Made by a program: the position numbers and the translations under genes
Assembly (NCBI RefSeq): GCF_014268275.3
Contig: NZ_CP077084.1
Span: forward strand, 5,514,501-5,578,500
Direction of reading: 5' to 3'
DNA length: 64,000 nucleotides
From: Pseudomonas tritici
Lineage (GTDB): Bacteria; Pseudomonadota; Gammaproteobacteria; Pseudomonadales; Pseudomonadaceae
Shown here: positions 28,610-36,810 of the stretch, piece by piece
How positions within the stretch are numbered: the stretch's first letter is position 1
How the letters are laid out: the number at the start of each line of letters is the position of its first letter
Notes under the pieces: generated by a model
Databases searched by the model: none
What the model was told of the DNA's origin: nothing
The model's input: only the letters and a program-made list of their open reading frames with translations

Positions 28610-29033
28610 TACACCTGCTGGGATTGGTTAATGCGCTGGGCGTGCTCCAGCGATTCAAGGAGCACGTCCAGTGGCCGGGCCATCAATAGCTCCGGATCAA
28701 CTTTCCAGAACCACGCCAGGTCATACGCGACCTCGATCAGCTGCTCGGTTGTGCTGATGCCGCGCTCATGAAAAAACCGGCCACCTGCCAGCTCAGCGTG
28801 TTGAGGTCCGCCAGATCGAGCTGGTTGACCGACGATGGAGGGATGCCTGCGCACACCGCGATGTATTTCGCGGCGACGTCCATGTCGAGGCTGACCTCCT
28901 CGTTTTTGTCGATCTTGTACGGCAAGGCCTTGATGGCCCGAACTTCCTGCACGGTAGGGCGGCGCAGGTTCAGTTCGGTCAGGGGCTCGCCATGCGCTTC
29001 AATAGGCGCCTGCAGCTTTACGGAATCACTCAT
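28609..29033 (-). CDS. Tail assembly chaperone, -1 frameshift product (E-E' fusion)
   Basis: A ribosome that slips at 28770-28776 leaves the 98-residue E frame after Phe88 and continues for 53 residues to a stop at 28609, giving 141 residues. The downstream frame (HERGISTTEQLIEVAYDLAW, then FWKVDPELL) has no good start of its own yet is clearly coding. It resembles the E'/gp42-like region seen in P2- and Mu-like phages. The long form probably binds the tape measure protein while the short form coats it (known model for tail chaperones). Confidence 0.85.
28737..29033 (-). CDS. Tail assembly chaperone, short form (Mu gp41/P2 E-like)
   Basis: 98 residues of the phage tail assembly protein family (Phage_TAC_7-like): KLQAPIEAHGEPLTELNLRR, then PTVQEVRAIKALP and a C-terminal LADLNTLSWQVAGFF. 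It lies between tail tube and tape measure, the universal position of the chaperone pair, and overlaps the tube gene by 4 bp. Confidence 0.9.
   Translation of the reverse strand: MSDSVKLQAPIEAHGEPLTELNLRRPTVQEVRAIKALPYKIDKNEEVSLDMDVAAKYIAVCAGIPPSSVNQLDLADLNTLSWQVAGFFMSAASAQPSS
28770..28776 (-). promoter_or_regulatory. Slippery heptamer T TTT TTC for -1 frameshifting
   Basis: In the E reading frame the codons are GGT TTT TTC, which is X XXY YYZ with T TTT TTC. After a -1 slip both tRNA-Phe still pair, and reading continues CAT GAG CGC in the E' frame. The same arrangement is known in P2-, Mu- and lambda-like tail genes. Confidence 0.87.
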
Positions 29034-29377
29034 TGCCAGCTCCCTTTGATGCCGTCGAATTGCAGCTCTACCGTGCCGTCGTCAGCCTTGAACGATGGCT
29101 CATCGACCAGGTAGGCACCCGAAAGCACGTAGACGCGACCGTTGTTGAATTCGCACGTGACCGTCATGTCGCGGCCATTCGCCAGCGTCTTGATCGGAAA
29201 GCCCGCCTCAACGATGGCTGTCATCTTCAAGTACGGCGCCAGTTCTTCTTCCTTGAAGAAACCCGGATAAACCGTCTCCCGCTTCACTTCCATCAACGGG
29301 GCTTCCGCGCCGCCGGTGATAGTGAGCTGCGTGCCGTCCACTTTTACGTAGGCGGTACCCGCTACTTTTTGACCCAT
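29030..29377 (-). CDS. Tail tube protein
   Basis: 115 residues of the Mu gpM/phage tail tube family (KVAGTAYVKVDGTQLTITGG, GRDMTVTCEFNNGRVYVLSG, ending VELQFDGIKGSWQ). It builds the inner tube of the contractile tail. It is separated from the sheath gene by a hairpin that may set a high tube level. Confidence 0.93.
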   Translation of the reverse strand: MGQKVAGTAYVKVDGTQLTITGGAEAPLMEVKRETVYPGFFKEEELAPYLKMTAIVEAGFPIKTLANGRDMTVTCEFNNGRVYVLSGAYLVDEPSFKADDGTVELQFDGIKGSWQ

Positions 29378-29396
29378 GGTCTTTTCCTCTGGAATG

Positions 29397-29418
29397 AAAA
29401 AGCCCGCTCAAGGCGGGC
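29397..29418 (-). terminator. Hairpin with T-run between sheath and tube genes
   Basis: On the minus strand GCCCGC-CTTGA-GCGGGC is followed by TTTTT. It lies inside the late operon between two tail genes, so it must be read through (perhaps Q-dependent) or act as a 3'-end stabiliser. Confidence 0.75.
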
Positions 29419-29437
29419 GGGGTGATCAGGGTCAGCG

Positions 29438-30934
29438 TTACGCCGCGGCGTCGTACTGAAGACGGAATTGGTTGAGCATCGCGAAGATGCGCAGACCGTT
29501 GATGTAGTCCGGCGGGAACAACACGTTGACCCGGCTCGGGTCCTGGGTATCACGCTCCACCACCAGGTGCTCAGCGAACAGATCAGCGTTCTCGACGTGA
29601 CCTTCCAGCTCGAGCTTCGCGTACTGGGCAATCAGCTCCCCGCGAATGGTGCTCGGCGTGACAATCGGCTGGCCTGCGCCGAAGCGGGTGCCGTCGTTGG
29701 CCAGCTTGTGGCGGCCGTACTTGCTGGTGATGACGCTTTGCATGCGGCGGATAATGTACGCCGACTGGTGCATGGTCTCGCTGTCCAGGTAGGAGTTATC
29801 CGCCTGGCCGTAGGCGTTCTTCTGATAGGTGGTGATCGAGCGCTGAATGCGCACGTAACCGCCCTCGTAGTACGCCGTGGCCAAGCCGTAGTTCAGCAGC
29901 GACTGACGCTCGGTCAGTGTGAAACGGTCACTCGCAGGGGCCGGATCAAGGCCTGGCATGCTGCCGCTTTGGGTTGGACGGCTGGCATCGGCCGAGATGA
30001 AGACGGCGGTACGCGCGGCCAAAGCTGCAGCCTGCACCCACACTGGCTGAGGTACACCAACTTCCACTGCCTGGATGGTCATGTGCTGATCGTTACGCAC
30101 CTGGCCGGCAGCGACCAAAGTACCGATCGTTCCGCGCTTCGCGCTGTAGACGTGCCCGAACAGCTGCTTGGCCCAACTCCAGCGACCGACGTTGTCGTCC
30201 ATCGCTTCCTTCCAGGCATTCAGCGACGTCGTGTCGGTCCAGGGCTGGCACAGGAACTCGAAAGGTTCATCACCCAGTGCGGCGATTGCATCAACCTGGT
30301 CGGGCGTGCCGACGCCCGCGGTCATTTGCGTAACCGCAACGGTCATACCGGCCGGCGTCATTTCGCCATTGGACTTGCCAAGGCGATTAAGCGCGATGCT
30401 GATGTCGTTACCGCTTTCGCCGGTCCACTTGCAGGTCAAAGTAACCACGCCCGCCGCTGCGACCGCTGTCACTGGAAGATCTGGTGAGGCATTGATCTTG
30501 ACAGCCAGGGCGGCGGCCGCAGCCGTCGGTGTTGCGGCAGACGGCACCACGGATTGCACTCGCACGCCGCCGACATACAGGTTCAGCAGGCCGGCCTCGG
30601 TGGACGTGCCGGTAATGGTGATAGTCGCAGAAGCAACCTCACCGGTTTCGTTTTGCAGCGGCAGGCACCAGATCTCGCCGATCGGGTCGGTCTTGCGCCA
30701 GGCCTCGTACATTGCGGCGAGCATGGAGCCCTGACCGCCAATTTCCTTAGCCAGGGCCAGACTGGTAACCAGCACCAGCTTACCGATACTTTCGCCGACG
30801 GCGCTGTCGTTTACCTGGCCGACGATCAGCCGGCGCATGGCCGACGAGGCGCTGTTTGCTGCCGAGTTATCCATTTCCGCATAGAACAGCGGGACACGGA
30901 TATCGGCCGGGATGTTGCTGAATCCGATAGGCAT
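29438..30934 (-). CDS. Tail sheath protein, Mu gpL-like
   Basis: 498 residues starting MPIGFSNIPADIRVPLFYAE, the usual opening of Mu-like sheath proteins, with the conserved C-terminal region (SYLDSETMHQSAYIIRRMQS, and VNVLFPPDYINGLRIFA). It forms the contractile outer sheath. The first codon overlaps the DUF2635 stop. Confidence 0.95.
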   Translation of the reverse strand: MPIGFSNIPADIRVPLFYAEMDNSAANSASSAMRRLIVGQVNDSAVGESIGKLVLVTSLALAKEIGGQGSMLAAMYEAWRKTDPIGEIWCLPLQNETGEVASATITITGTSTEAGLLNLYVGGVRVQSVVPSAATPTAAAAALAVKINASPDLPVTAVAAAGVVTLTCKWTGESGNDISIALNRLGKSNGEMTPAGMTVAVTQMTAGVGTPDQVDAIAALGDEPFEFLCQPWTDTTSLNAWKEAMDDNVGRWSWAKQLFGHVYSAKRGTIGTLVAAGQVRNDQHMTIQAVEVGVPQPVWVQAAALAARTAVFISADASRPTQSGSMPGLDPAPASDRFTLTERQSLLNYGLATAYYEGGYVRIQRSITTYQKNAYGQADNSYLDSETMHQSAYIIRRMQSVITSKYGRHKLANDGTRFGAGQPIVTPSTIRGELIAQYAKLELEGHVENADLFAEHLVVERDTQDPSRVNVLFPPDYINGLRIFAMLNQFRLQYDAAA

Positions 30935-31140
30935 TATTTGGCCACCTCGGTTTTCGCCGCGACTGCAGCTTTGGTGGTAGTGGGTTCAACATCTTTCAAC
31001 TTGACGTCGCCGTCAGCTTGGCGGCGGCGCCACCAGACGTTGTCGGGTACGTCCCGGCCTTCAACAGGCAACAGGTCGCCAGCCTCCGGATCGGGCACAG
31101 AGCGGCCTTTGGCCGGCACCACAGTGATGCGCTTGGTCAT
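30934..31140 (-). CDS. DUF2635 protein (Mu gp38-like)
   Basis: 68 residues beginning MTKRITVVPAKGRSVPDPE, the diagnostic pattern of DUF2635, with a Thr/Ala/Lys-rich tail. It is found between gp37 and the sheath in Mu-like tails; function unknown. Confidence 0.88.
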   Translation of the reverse strand: MTKRITVVPAKGRSVPDPEAGDLLPVEGRDVPDNVWWRRRQADGDVKLKDVEPTTTKAAVAAKTEVAK

Positions 31141-31754
31141 GGTGTTACGTCTCCTGAGAAATGCGCTTCGATACGCCCATCCGGGCCGGGTGATTGCAGG
31201 TTTGGATCCGCAGGGTCGATGCAGTCCATTTTGAAGTCCACACCGGTAAACCCGGTGAGCCCGTCGAGCTCGAGCTCTTGCCAGGTCTCGGCCGGCTGGT
31301 CAGGACGATTGCGCCCAACCTGGAATTCGGAGAAGAAGGTGAACTGGTAAACCACCCGGGCCCGGCTGATGTGCAGCAGCGCGCCCTTGCCATACTCGAT
31401 GGGCGTGTATTCCGGTGACGGGATGTAGCCGAGCAAGGCGCGCCACAACTCGGCACGGATATCGTGCAGCAGGTCATTGGCAGCCTGGCCGCGCTCGTCA
31501 GTCGTATCCAGCACGATCACCACGTTGAACTGATCAGTGATGTCCTGAATGATCATGTTTTGCGCTTTGGTCGGGGTCGCAGCGTCGGCGGTTGCGATCA
31601 CGTAAGCAGCCGGCAAAGCCAACTGCGCGCTCTCGACGACCGCGTCCCAGTCAATGCCGCCAGCCACCCGACCATCAAAGGATGGGCAAGCCAGCCGCAA
31701 GTGCGCGACAAGCGGGTTCAGCTTCATGTGTTTGTCCGGTGTTGTTGCGATCAA
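31137..31754 (-). CDS. Tail terminator-like protein (Mu gp37-like)
   Basis: 205 residues of the phage Gp37 family by position and pattern (LAHLRLACPSFDGRVAGG, VIVLDTTDERGQAANDLLHD, LLHISRARVVYQFTF). It probably caps the tail and joins it to the head. The TTG at 31754 overlaps the upstream stop (TTGA); an ATG at 31727 is the alternative start, and both lack a strong ribosome site. Confidence 0.75.
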   Translation of the reverse strand: MIATTPDKHMKLNPLVAHLRLACPSFDGRVAGGIDWDAVVESAQLALPAAYVIATADAATPTKAQNMIIQDITDQFNVVIVLDTTDERGQAANDLLHDIRAELWRALLGYIPSPEYTPIEYGKGALLHISRARVVYQFTFFSEFQVGRNRPDQPAETWQELELDGLTGFTGVDFKMDCIDPADPNLQSPGPDGRIEAHFSGDVTP

Positions 31755-32272
31755 CCCAGGGCAGCGGCGAAGGCAGCGGAAAGGATGGATTGGACTTGCG
31801 ATGCAGAGTCCTGCAAGGCGTCGGCCATGTAGTTGTCACGCGGCTTGATGCGCCATTCACCCGCGGCACGCTCAGCAACAGCAGCTGCCCGTACGCCGGC
31901 GGCTCGGCGGTTCGACCTCCCTTTACCTGCGCCGGGTGCAAGCTTTCCGAGCTTGCGCCCCCTCTTCACGCCGTAGTGCAGATAGGCCGGATAGAACTCT
32001 TCCATTGCCGAAGTTTTGGTCGGGGAGATACGCACCAAAAAACCAGCGCGGGAAACCTTGAATTTCACCGACTCGACGGTCGCCCCAGTGCGGTTCACGG
32101 GATAGCCGTCCTGGCCCTTGCCCAGCACCAGATTCATCTGGGCGCGCTGAGCGATCAGCAACCCGACCTTGCGCATCCCGGCGCGGATCTTTCGCTTGTC
32201 GAAGGCATCACGCTCGAAGTTATCGAAGCCTTCGACGTGCAGGTAACCCTCAACCGAGGCCGAGTTAGACAT
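31751..32272 (-). CDS. Tail completion / HK97 gp10-like protein
   Basis: 173 residues, basic in the C-terminal half (RGRKLGKLAPGAGKGRSNRR) and with the layout of head-tail joining proteins (DAFDKRKIRAGMRKVGLLIA, YPVNRTGATVESVKF). It sits between the head-closure and gp37-like genes, the usual position. Confidence 0.7.
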   Translation of the reverse strand: MSNSASVEGYLHVEGFDNFERDAFDKRKIRAGMRKVGLLIAQRAQMNLVLGKGQDGYPVNRTGATVESVKFKVSRAGFLVRISPTKTSAMEEFYPAYLHYGVKRGRKLGKLAPGAGKGRSNRRAAGVRAAAVAERAAGEWRIKPRDNYMADALQDSASQVQSILSAAFAAALG

Positions 32273-32627
32273 AGATACCCCCGCCAGGCTTCAACAGCCC
32301 GAGCTCCTCCACCTCGAGCACGACGAACCGCCCGCGGCCGTTCATATCGAAACCACGTTTCACGCGATAAAGGGTGTCCTTGTGAACCACCTCGTAAGCG
32401 GTCGTGATTCCTGTTCGAAAGCGCAGGAATATACGGTGCGTGATTTTGTTTTCCGTCTGAGCGCTGTCGGTGTAAACCGCCGAACCGACTGGTTCGATCT
32501 TCGCCCAGCGCGGGTTGGCTTCAGAGAACAGGGAATCCAGCCCCATGTCTTCGGCAGGAACGTCGTCGCGACGCCGGAGCGTAACGTGCTTGTTTAGCTC
32601 GCCCGCACCAATCTCTCTGTACGCCAT
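32265..32627 (-). CDS. Head closure / head-tail adaptor protein
   Basis: 120 residues resembling SPP1 gp16/HK97 gp7-type stoppers (EIGAGELNKHVTLRRRDD, TDSAQTENKITHRIFLRFR, HKDTLYRVKRGFDM). It closes the capsid portal after packaging. It lies one codon from the connector gene. Confidence 0.85.
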   Translation of the reverse strand: MAYREIGAGELNKHVTLRRRDDVPAEDMGLDSLFSEANPRWAKIEPVGSAVYTDSAQTENKITHRIFLRFRTGITTAYEVVHKDTLYRVKRGFDMNGRGRFVVLEVEELGLLKPGGGIYV

Positions 32628-33113
32628 CTAGACCCCCAGTGCCACCCGATATGGAACCAACAAAGAGCGGGATCCGTGGGGTAATTCGATGACCGAGGAA
32701 GTGTTAATACCCGTCACCGCATCTTCTCGATTCGCCCACAAGTGCCCCAGAGTCAGAAGGCAAGCGGCAGTGATTGATTTATTTAGCACGATCCCGCGCG
32801 AAATCATCGCGGCAGCGCGCAACGACTCTTCATGCTGAGAACGTGCATCCAGCTCAGCCATGCAGCGATCTTCGTAATTCTCGATCACAGCAGCGGCCTG
32901 TAACGCCGCGCCGAGGTTCAAGCGATATTGTGACCGGAGCCCAACGACAGTGGCCGTCGCGGCTGCAAGCGAAGCATCGTCAACATAGATTCGGCGGTTC
33001 AGAAATTGCGCGGCTGCATCTTCCGCTGAATCGAGTTTCGACTGAACGTCAAACAAGTCTTCGGACTCCGCTCGCAGGTGTTTCATCGCCAAATTAATAT
33101 CGATCACGCTCAT
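32628..33113 (-). CDS. Head-tail connector protein (gp6-like)
   Basis: 161 residues with the HK97 gp6/SPP1 gp15-like all-helical pattern (VIDINLAMKHLRAESEDLFD, LDSAEDAAAQFLNRRIYVDD, LLTLGHLWANREDAV). It forms a ring under the portal. Confidence 0.85.
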   Translation of the reverse strand: MSVIDINLAMKHLRAESEDLFDVQSKLDSAEDAAAQFLNRRIYVDDASLAAATATVVGLRSQYRLNLGAALQAAAVIENYEDRCMAELDARSQHEESLRAAAMISRGIVLNKSITAACLLTLGHLWANREDAVTGINTSSVIELPHGSRSLLVPYRVALGV

Positions 33114-33115
33114 GC

Positions 33116-33373
33116 TCAGTCAGCCTTTTTCTTATCGGCGGCCTTTGCCTTGGGTGCGGTCTTGGTCGCCGCTGGCGCGCCGGTGGTAGTCAGCGGTTTG
33201 GACTCAGACTCGGTTTCGGTAAGGTCGACCGAAGCCTCATCCTTGCTTTCGTCCGGCTCGGCATAGCCTTTCTGCAGCAACTGCCGGCCGTGCTGCTCAC
33301 TGGTTAAAAACGAGGTGCCTTCAACCAAAGTTCTGCCGCCAAGATACAGCGGCTTGAGGGTCTTCAATTTCAT
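33116..33373 (-). CDS. Small head-region protein, Lys/Ala-rich tail
   Basis: 85 residues. An ordered N-terminus (MKLKTLKPLYLGGRTLVEGT, then FLTSEQHGRQLLQKGYAEPD) precedes a low-complexity acidic then basic tail. Similar proteins lie between capsid and connector genes in HK97-like phages (DUF7210-like by position); role unknown. Confidence 0.75.
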   Translation of the reverse strand: MKLKTLKPLYLGGRTLVEGTSFLTSEQHGRQLLQKGYAEPDESKDEASVDLTETESESKPLTTTGAPAATKTAPKAKAADKKKAD

Positions 33374-33414
33374 TTCGACCTCCGAAGGGCCGCCGCTTGG
33401 GCGGCCCCGCTATA

Positions 33415-34623
33415 TCAAGGGGTTGGAGTGGCGAAGGTGCCGTAGATGAACGCTTCCGGACGCTTAACAGCCAGCGCCAGACGCTCCTCGCAACGGATCG
33501 AGATCATGTTCTTCTCGAAGTCGTCGGCGTTTTCGGTGGAGATCACCACGTTGGCGTCCTCGCGGTCGAAGATCTGTGCGCCAGTTTGGAAGGCACCGGT
33601 CAGGAACTTGCCCAGGAACGCTGCCAGTTCGGTCGCGACAACTGGCAAGCCCCACAGAGTGGGACCAGCGAGGCTCAGCGGGTTGCCGATGATGTAGCGA
33701 CCCAGGGTGTCCTTGGTCAGCTCGATCTTCGCCCAGTCGGTGAAGTGGAGTACGTGACCGCTGGCTGGCAAGCGTGCCAGTTGCGACTGGAGCATGGCCA
33801 GGCGCAGCTGGTCGATCTGAGTCATCGCGTCAGGCTCGAATGCTGCCGAATAAGCTTCGGCCTGCGGAACGATCCCGTGCAGGTGCACACCAGTGCCATC
33901 GCCGAACAAGATCTCCGACTCTTCGGCGTATTTCAGGCCGTAGCGCATTTCTGCATCGATGGTCGATTGCAGCTGGGCGAAGTCATCCAGGATTTGCTTC
34001 GACGCCTTGAACATGTGCGCGATGGTGGTGACCGGCGTGATCTTGGTGTTGAACTGGATGTCGCTGTACGGTTTCTGGGTGTTTTCAGCGACAACGCGTG
34101 CGGCGTTGGTAAAGCCGGTCTGTTGCACCCAGAAGATCGCCGGGGAAGTGGTACGCCCCGGTGCGATCAGATCACGGATGAACAGTCGCTGCTTCGGCAT
34201 CACGTCGATACCTGGCAGGCGCTGTGGCTCTACTACGCCTTCAGCAACACCAGTGCTGAGCAAAGCAGCGTGTACCGGCACGCTTACGCGGCGGTTGCCT
34301 TGAATGCTCTTTGCGAACTCGGCCAGAGCTTCGCTTTTGATGACGGTGCCGCCGAGGGTTTCGCGTTGAGCGGCAGCGGCCTGGGTAGGAATTCGGGCGA
34401 ACTCCTGCTCCAGTTCGCCGAGCTGGGCCTTGAGCTGTTTCTCAGCTTCGGTAAGGGTGTTGAACTTCAGAGCCATCTCATCGACGACAGCCTTGGTTTC
34501 TGCGGACAAGGTGCCGGCCTTCTTGGCCTCGCCCAAGGCTGATTCGGCCTTGGCGCTGAATTCGCTGGAAGCCTTTTCCAGCTCGGCACTCATTTTCGCA
34601 AGCAGTTGGGCTTGTTCGGACAT
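33415..34623 (-). CDS. Major capsid protein, HK97 fold
   Basis: 402 residues. The N-terminal delta domain (about 1-100) is a helical scaffold (AKMSAELEKASSEFSAKAES...), with a likely maturation cleavage near residue 100-115. The capsid domain follows (GVVEPQRLPGIDVMPKQRLF, then IRDLIAPGRTTSPAIFWVQQ, EILFGDGTGVHLHGIVPQ, LRCEERLALAVKRPEAF-like end). The adjacent protease would remove the delta domain. Confidence 0.94.
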   Translation of the reverse strand: MSEQAQLLAKMSAELEKASSEFSAKAESALGEAKKAGTLSAETKAVVDEMALKFNTLTEAEKQLKAQLGELEQEFARIPTQAAAAQRETLGGTVIKSEALAEFAKSIQGNRRVSVPVHAALLSTGVAEGVVEPQRLPGIDVMPKQRLFIRDLIAPGRTTSPAIFWVQQTGFTNAARVVAENTQKPYSDIQFNTKITPVTTIAHMFKASKQILDDFAQLQSTIDAEMRYGLKYAEESEILFGDGTGVHLHGIVPQAEAYSAAFEPDAMTQIDQLRLAMLQSQLARLPASGHVLHFTDWAKIELTKDTLGRYIIGNPLSLAGPTLWGLPVVATELAAFLGKFLTGAFQTGAQIFDREDANVVISTENADDFEKNMISIRCEERLALAVKRPEAFIYGTFATPTP

Positions 34624-34635
34624 ATTGAATTTCCT

Positions 34636-35508
34636 TTATTTGGTAGCGGCTGCCGAGAAACGAGCGAGAGCTCGTTCCAGATCGGCTATCGGTTCGGCCA
34701 GATTGGCCAGCGTGTCGGCAGCGTCTTGCGTACCGGGCCCGGCAGCGCAAGGCGTGCCAGACTTGATTTCTTGAATCAGGGATCTGCGCTCACTGCGGGG
34801 CATGCCCTGCTTGGCAAGCAGCAGATCAAGTTTTCGGGCGGCTACCAGGCTTGCCTGAGTCTTCCCGCCCTCCTTGATCGAATCGGAATCAAGCAGTGAA
34901 TCAGCAAAACCCTGGTCCACCGCCGCGGATCCACCGATCCAGGTCTCGGCATCCATCAGGGCCTGCATAGCCTTGAGGTCGCCGCCGGTGCGGGCTGCGT
35001 AGATATCGCCCATGGCCGCGTCGAACGGCTCCATCATGTCGGCCACTTCGCGGAACTGGTGACGGTTTCCGGCGGCGATGGTCCAGCCGTTGTGGATCAT
35101 TAGGAAACCAGAGCGCGCGACCTGTAGGTCGTCGGCGGCCATGGCGATGATTGAGGCAGCAGAGGCGGCTAGGCCGAGCACCTTCACCGTCACATGGCCC
35201 TTGTACTCCCGGAGAATGTTGTAGATCGCCAGGCCCTCGAACATGTCCCCGCCTGGGGAGTTCATGTTCACCGTCACGTCAGCGCCGTCCATGCTGCGCA
35301 GCGCGGCCGAGATCCGCTTGGCGGTAACGCCTTCACCGGACCAAGGATCGAAGCCGATCGCATCGAGCATGGAAATGGTGTTCTTGGCATCGCCATCAGC
35401 AGCCTGGATGGTCGAGTTCCAACGCTCCATTGCCTGCGGCATCAGATCGAAGGAAACACCCGCGCACGGGCGACCCACCGGAGCTGCCGGTAGGCTACGA
35501 ATTGTCAT
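34636..35508 (-). CDS. ClpP-like head maturation protease
   Basis: 290 residues of the S14/ClpP-like prohead protease family. The oxyanion region NMNSPGGDMFEGLAIYN is at residues 81-97. The catalytic Ser is probably Ser116 in GLAASAASII and the His is His139 in FLMIHNG. It cleaves the capsid delta domain. The gap to portal is 3 bp. Confidence 0.93.
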   Translation of the reverse strand: MTIRSLPAAPVGRPCAGVSFDLMPQAMERWNSTIQAADGDAKNTISMLDAIGFDPWSGEGVTAKRISAALRSMDGADVTVNMNSPGGDMFEGLAIYNILREYKGHVTVKVLGLAASAASIIAMAADDLQVARSGFLMIHNGWTIAAGNRHQFREVADMMEPFDAAMGDIYAARTGGDLKAMQALMDAETWIGGSAAVDQGFADSLLDSDSIKEGGKTQASLVAARKLDLLLAKQGMPRSERRSLIQEIKSGTPCAAGPGTQDAADTLANLAEPIADLERALARFSAAATK

Positions 35509-35511
35509 GGG

Positions 35512-36810
35512 TTATTCTCCAGAGCTGCCGGTAGAACGGCCTTTTTCAGTTGGGTTTAGCCAGTCGGACAGTGCAGACCTGACCCTTTCGCCGCTGTCCG
35601 CCCCCTGGCCAAGCTGCTCGATGGGCAACAGGTTCGATTGCACGGTGTACACGTCGCCACCGGGAATCGGCGGTAGGTTCTCCAGACGACGGACCTCATT
35701 GCGGCTCATCCATCCATTCTGCAAGCAGATGTTGTAGTAGCTGGCCCTGCCCTGGCTGTCGGCGCGGAGCAGGCCTTCGACGGCGAACTCGGCGAAATAG
35801 CGATCATCGCGGTCCAGCAGGCACCGGCCGATTTCCTGCTCAATATTTTCCAGCAGGGGCCGGAGGCAGTTGGTTAGGAACTGGAGGTTCTGGCCCTCAA
35901 CGCTGGATGCCCAGCTGCTCTGCTTGTCCATATGCCCGACCATGAACGGGGGCACCCGAAACCACCGGCAAACCTCCTCAATGCCATAGGCTCGGGACTC
36001 AAGCATCTGAGCCGCCTCGGGGTTCATGGTGATGCCCTGGTACTTCAACCCTGCCTCGGCCACCATGATCTTGCCGGCGTTCTTAGAGCCCATGAAAGCC
36101 TGCAGACTGGCTCGAAGCTGCTCGCGCTGCTCGGGCTTGAGAGCGGTGTCGCTGCTCAATATCCCCGATGCCTGCATGCCCTGGGCGAAAACCTTGGCGG
36201 CCGCCTCTTCGGCTGAAATCGCAGCCCCCATGATCTCTTTGCCCGTGGATACCGGCAGCATGCCGCAGACACCATCCAGCCCGAACCCGCGAATGTGCAT
36301 CAGGTCATCTTCGGCAATAACCCTGGGCTTACCGTCCTGCGTGTATTTGTACTCCAGACGCCCGCTATCCAAGCGCTTGACGGTCATAAGCTGTGGAAGC
36401 AACGGGTTCAGCGCAACGATCCGCGTACCGATGCGCTTCTTCTCGACGAAGGCGTTGCCGCGCAGGCAGATGCTTGCCACCACCATTAGCATGAAGCGAC
36501 CCGGCGTCATTTCTGCGTTCGGACGTTTCGTGAGGATGTCGTAGAGCGGATGGCTAGTGGCGGCGATACGACCGCCGTCCGGGCCACGCTCATATAAACG
36601 CAGCGGCAGAGTGGAAACTGTCTCCGACAGCAACCGCACGCACGACCACACAGCCGATAGCTGCAGCGCCTTGTCGACCGTGACAACCTGGCCGCTTGCG
36701 GAAGTCCCGAACCATTCTTGCCAGAACGCCTTATCGTTCAGGCCTACGGGCACGCCGAGCCAGCTCTGCAGGGCCGACCTGACCCGCCCAGGCTTCTTTT
36801 CGCGCGCCAT
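35512..36810 (-). CDS. Portal protein
   Basis: 432 residues of the HK97-family portal (Phage_portal): VDKALQLSAVWSCVRLLSET near 45-64, YDILTKRPNAEMTPGRFM near 108 and the C-terminal NICLQNGWMSRNEVRRLENL. It forms the DNA entry ring. The start overlaps the terminase stop by 1 base. Confidence 0.95.
   Translation of the reverse strand: MAREKKPGRVRSALQSWLGVPVGLNDKAFWQEWFGTSASGQVVTVDKALQLSAVWSCVRLLSETVSTLPLRLYERGPDGGRIAATSHPLYDILTKRPNAEMTPGRFMLMVVASICLRGNAFVEKKRIGTRIVALNPLLPQLMTVKRLDSGRLEYKYTQDGKPRVIAEDDLMHIRGFGLDGVCGMLPVSTGKEIMGAAISAEEAAAKVFAQGMQASGILSSDTALKPEQREQLRASLQAFMGSKNAGKIMVAEAGLKYQGITMNPEAAQMLESRAYGIEEVCRWFRVPPFMVGHMDKQSSWASSVEGQNLQFLTNCLRPLLENIEQEIGRCLLDRDDRYFAEFAVEGLLRADSQGRASYYNICLQNGWMSRNEVRRLENLPPIPGGDVYTVQSNLLPIEQLGQGADSGERVRSALSDWLNPTEKGRSTGSSGE

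Noticed and set aside
28609..28854. A separate 81-residue gene downstream of the tail chaperone
   Set aside because: Its first 30 residues are an out-of-frame reading of the chaperone gene and no ribosome site is present; the -1 frameshift explains it better.
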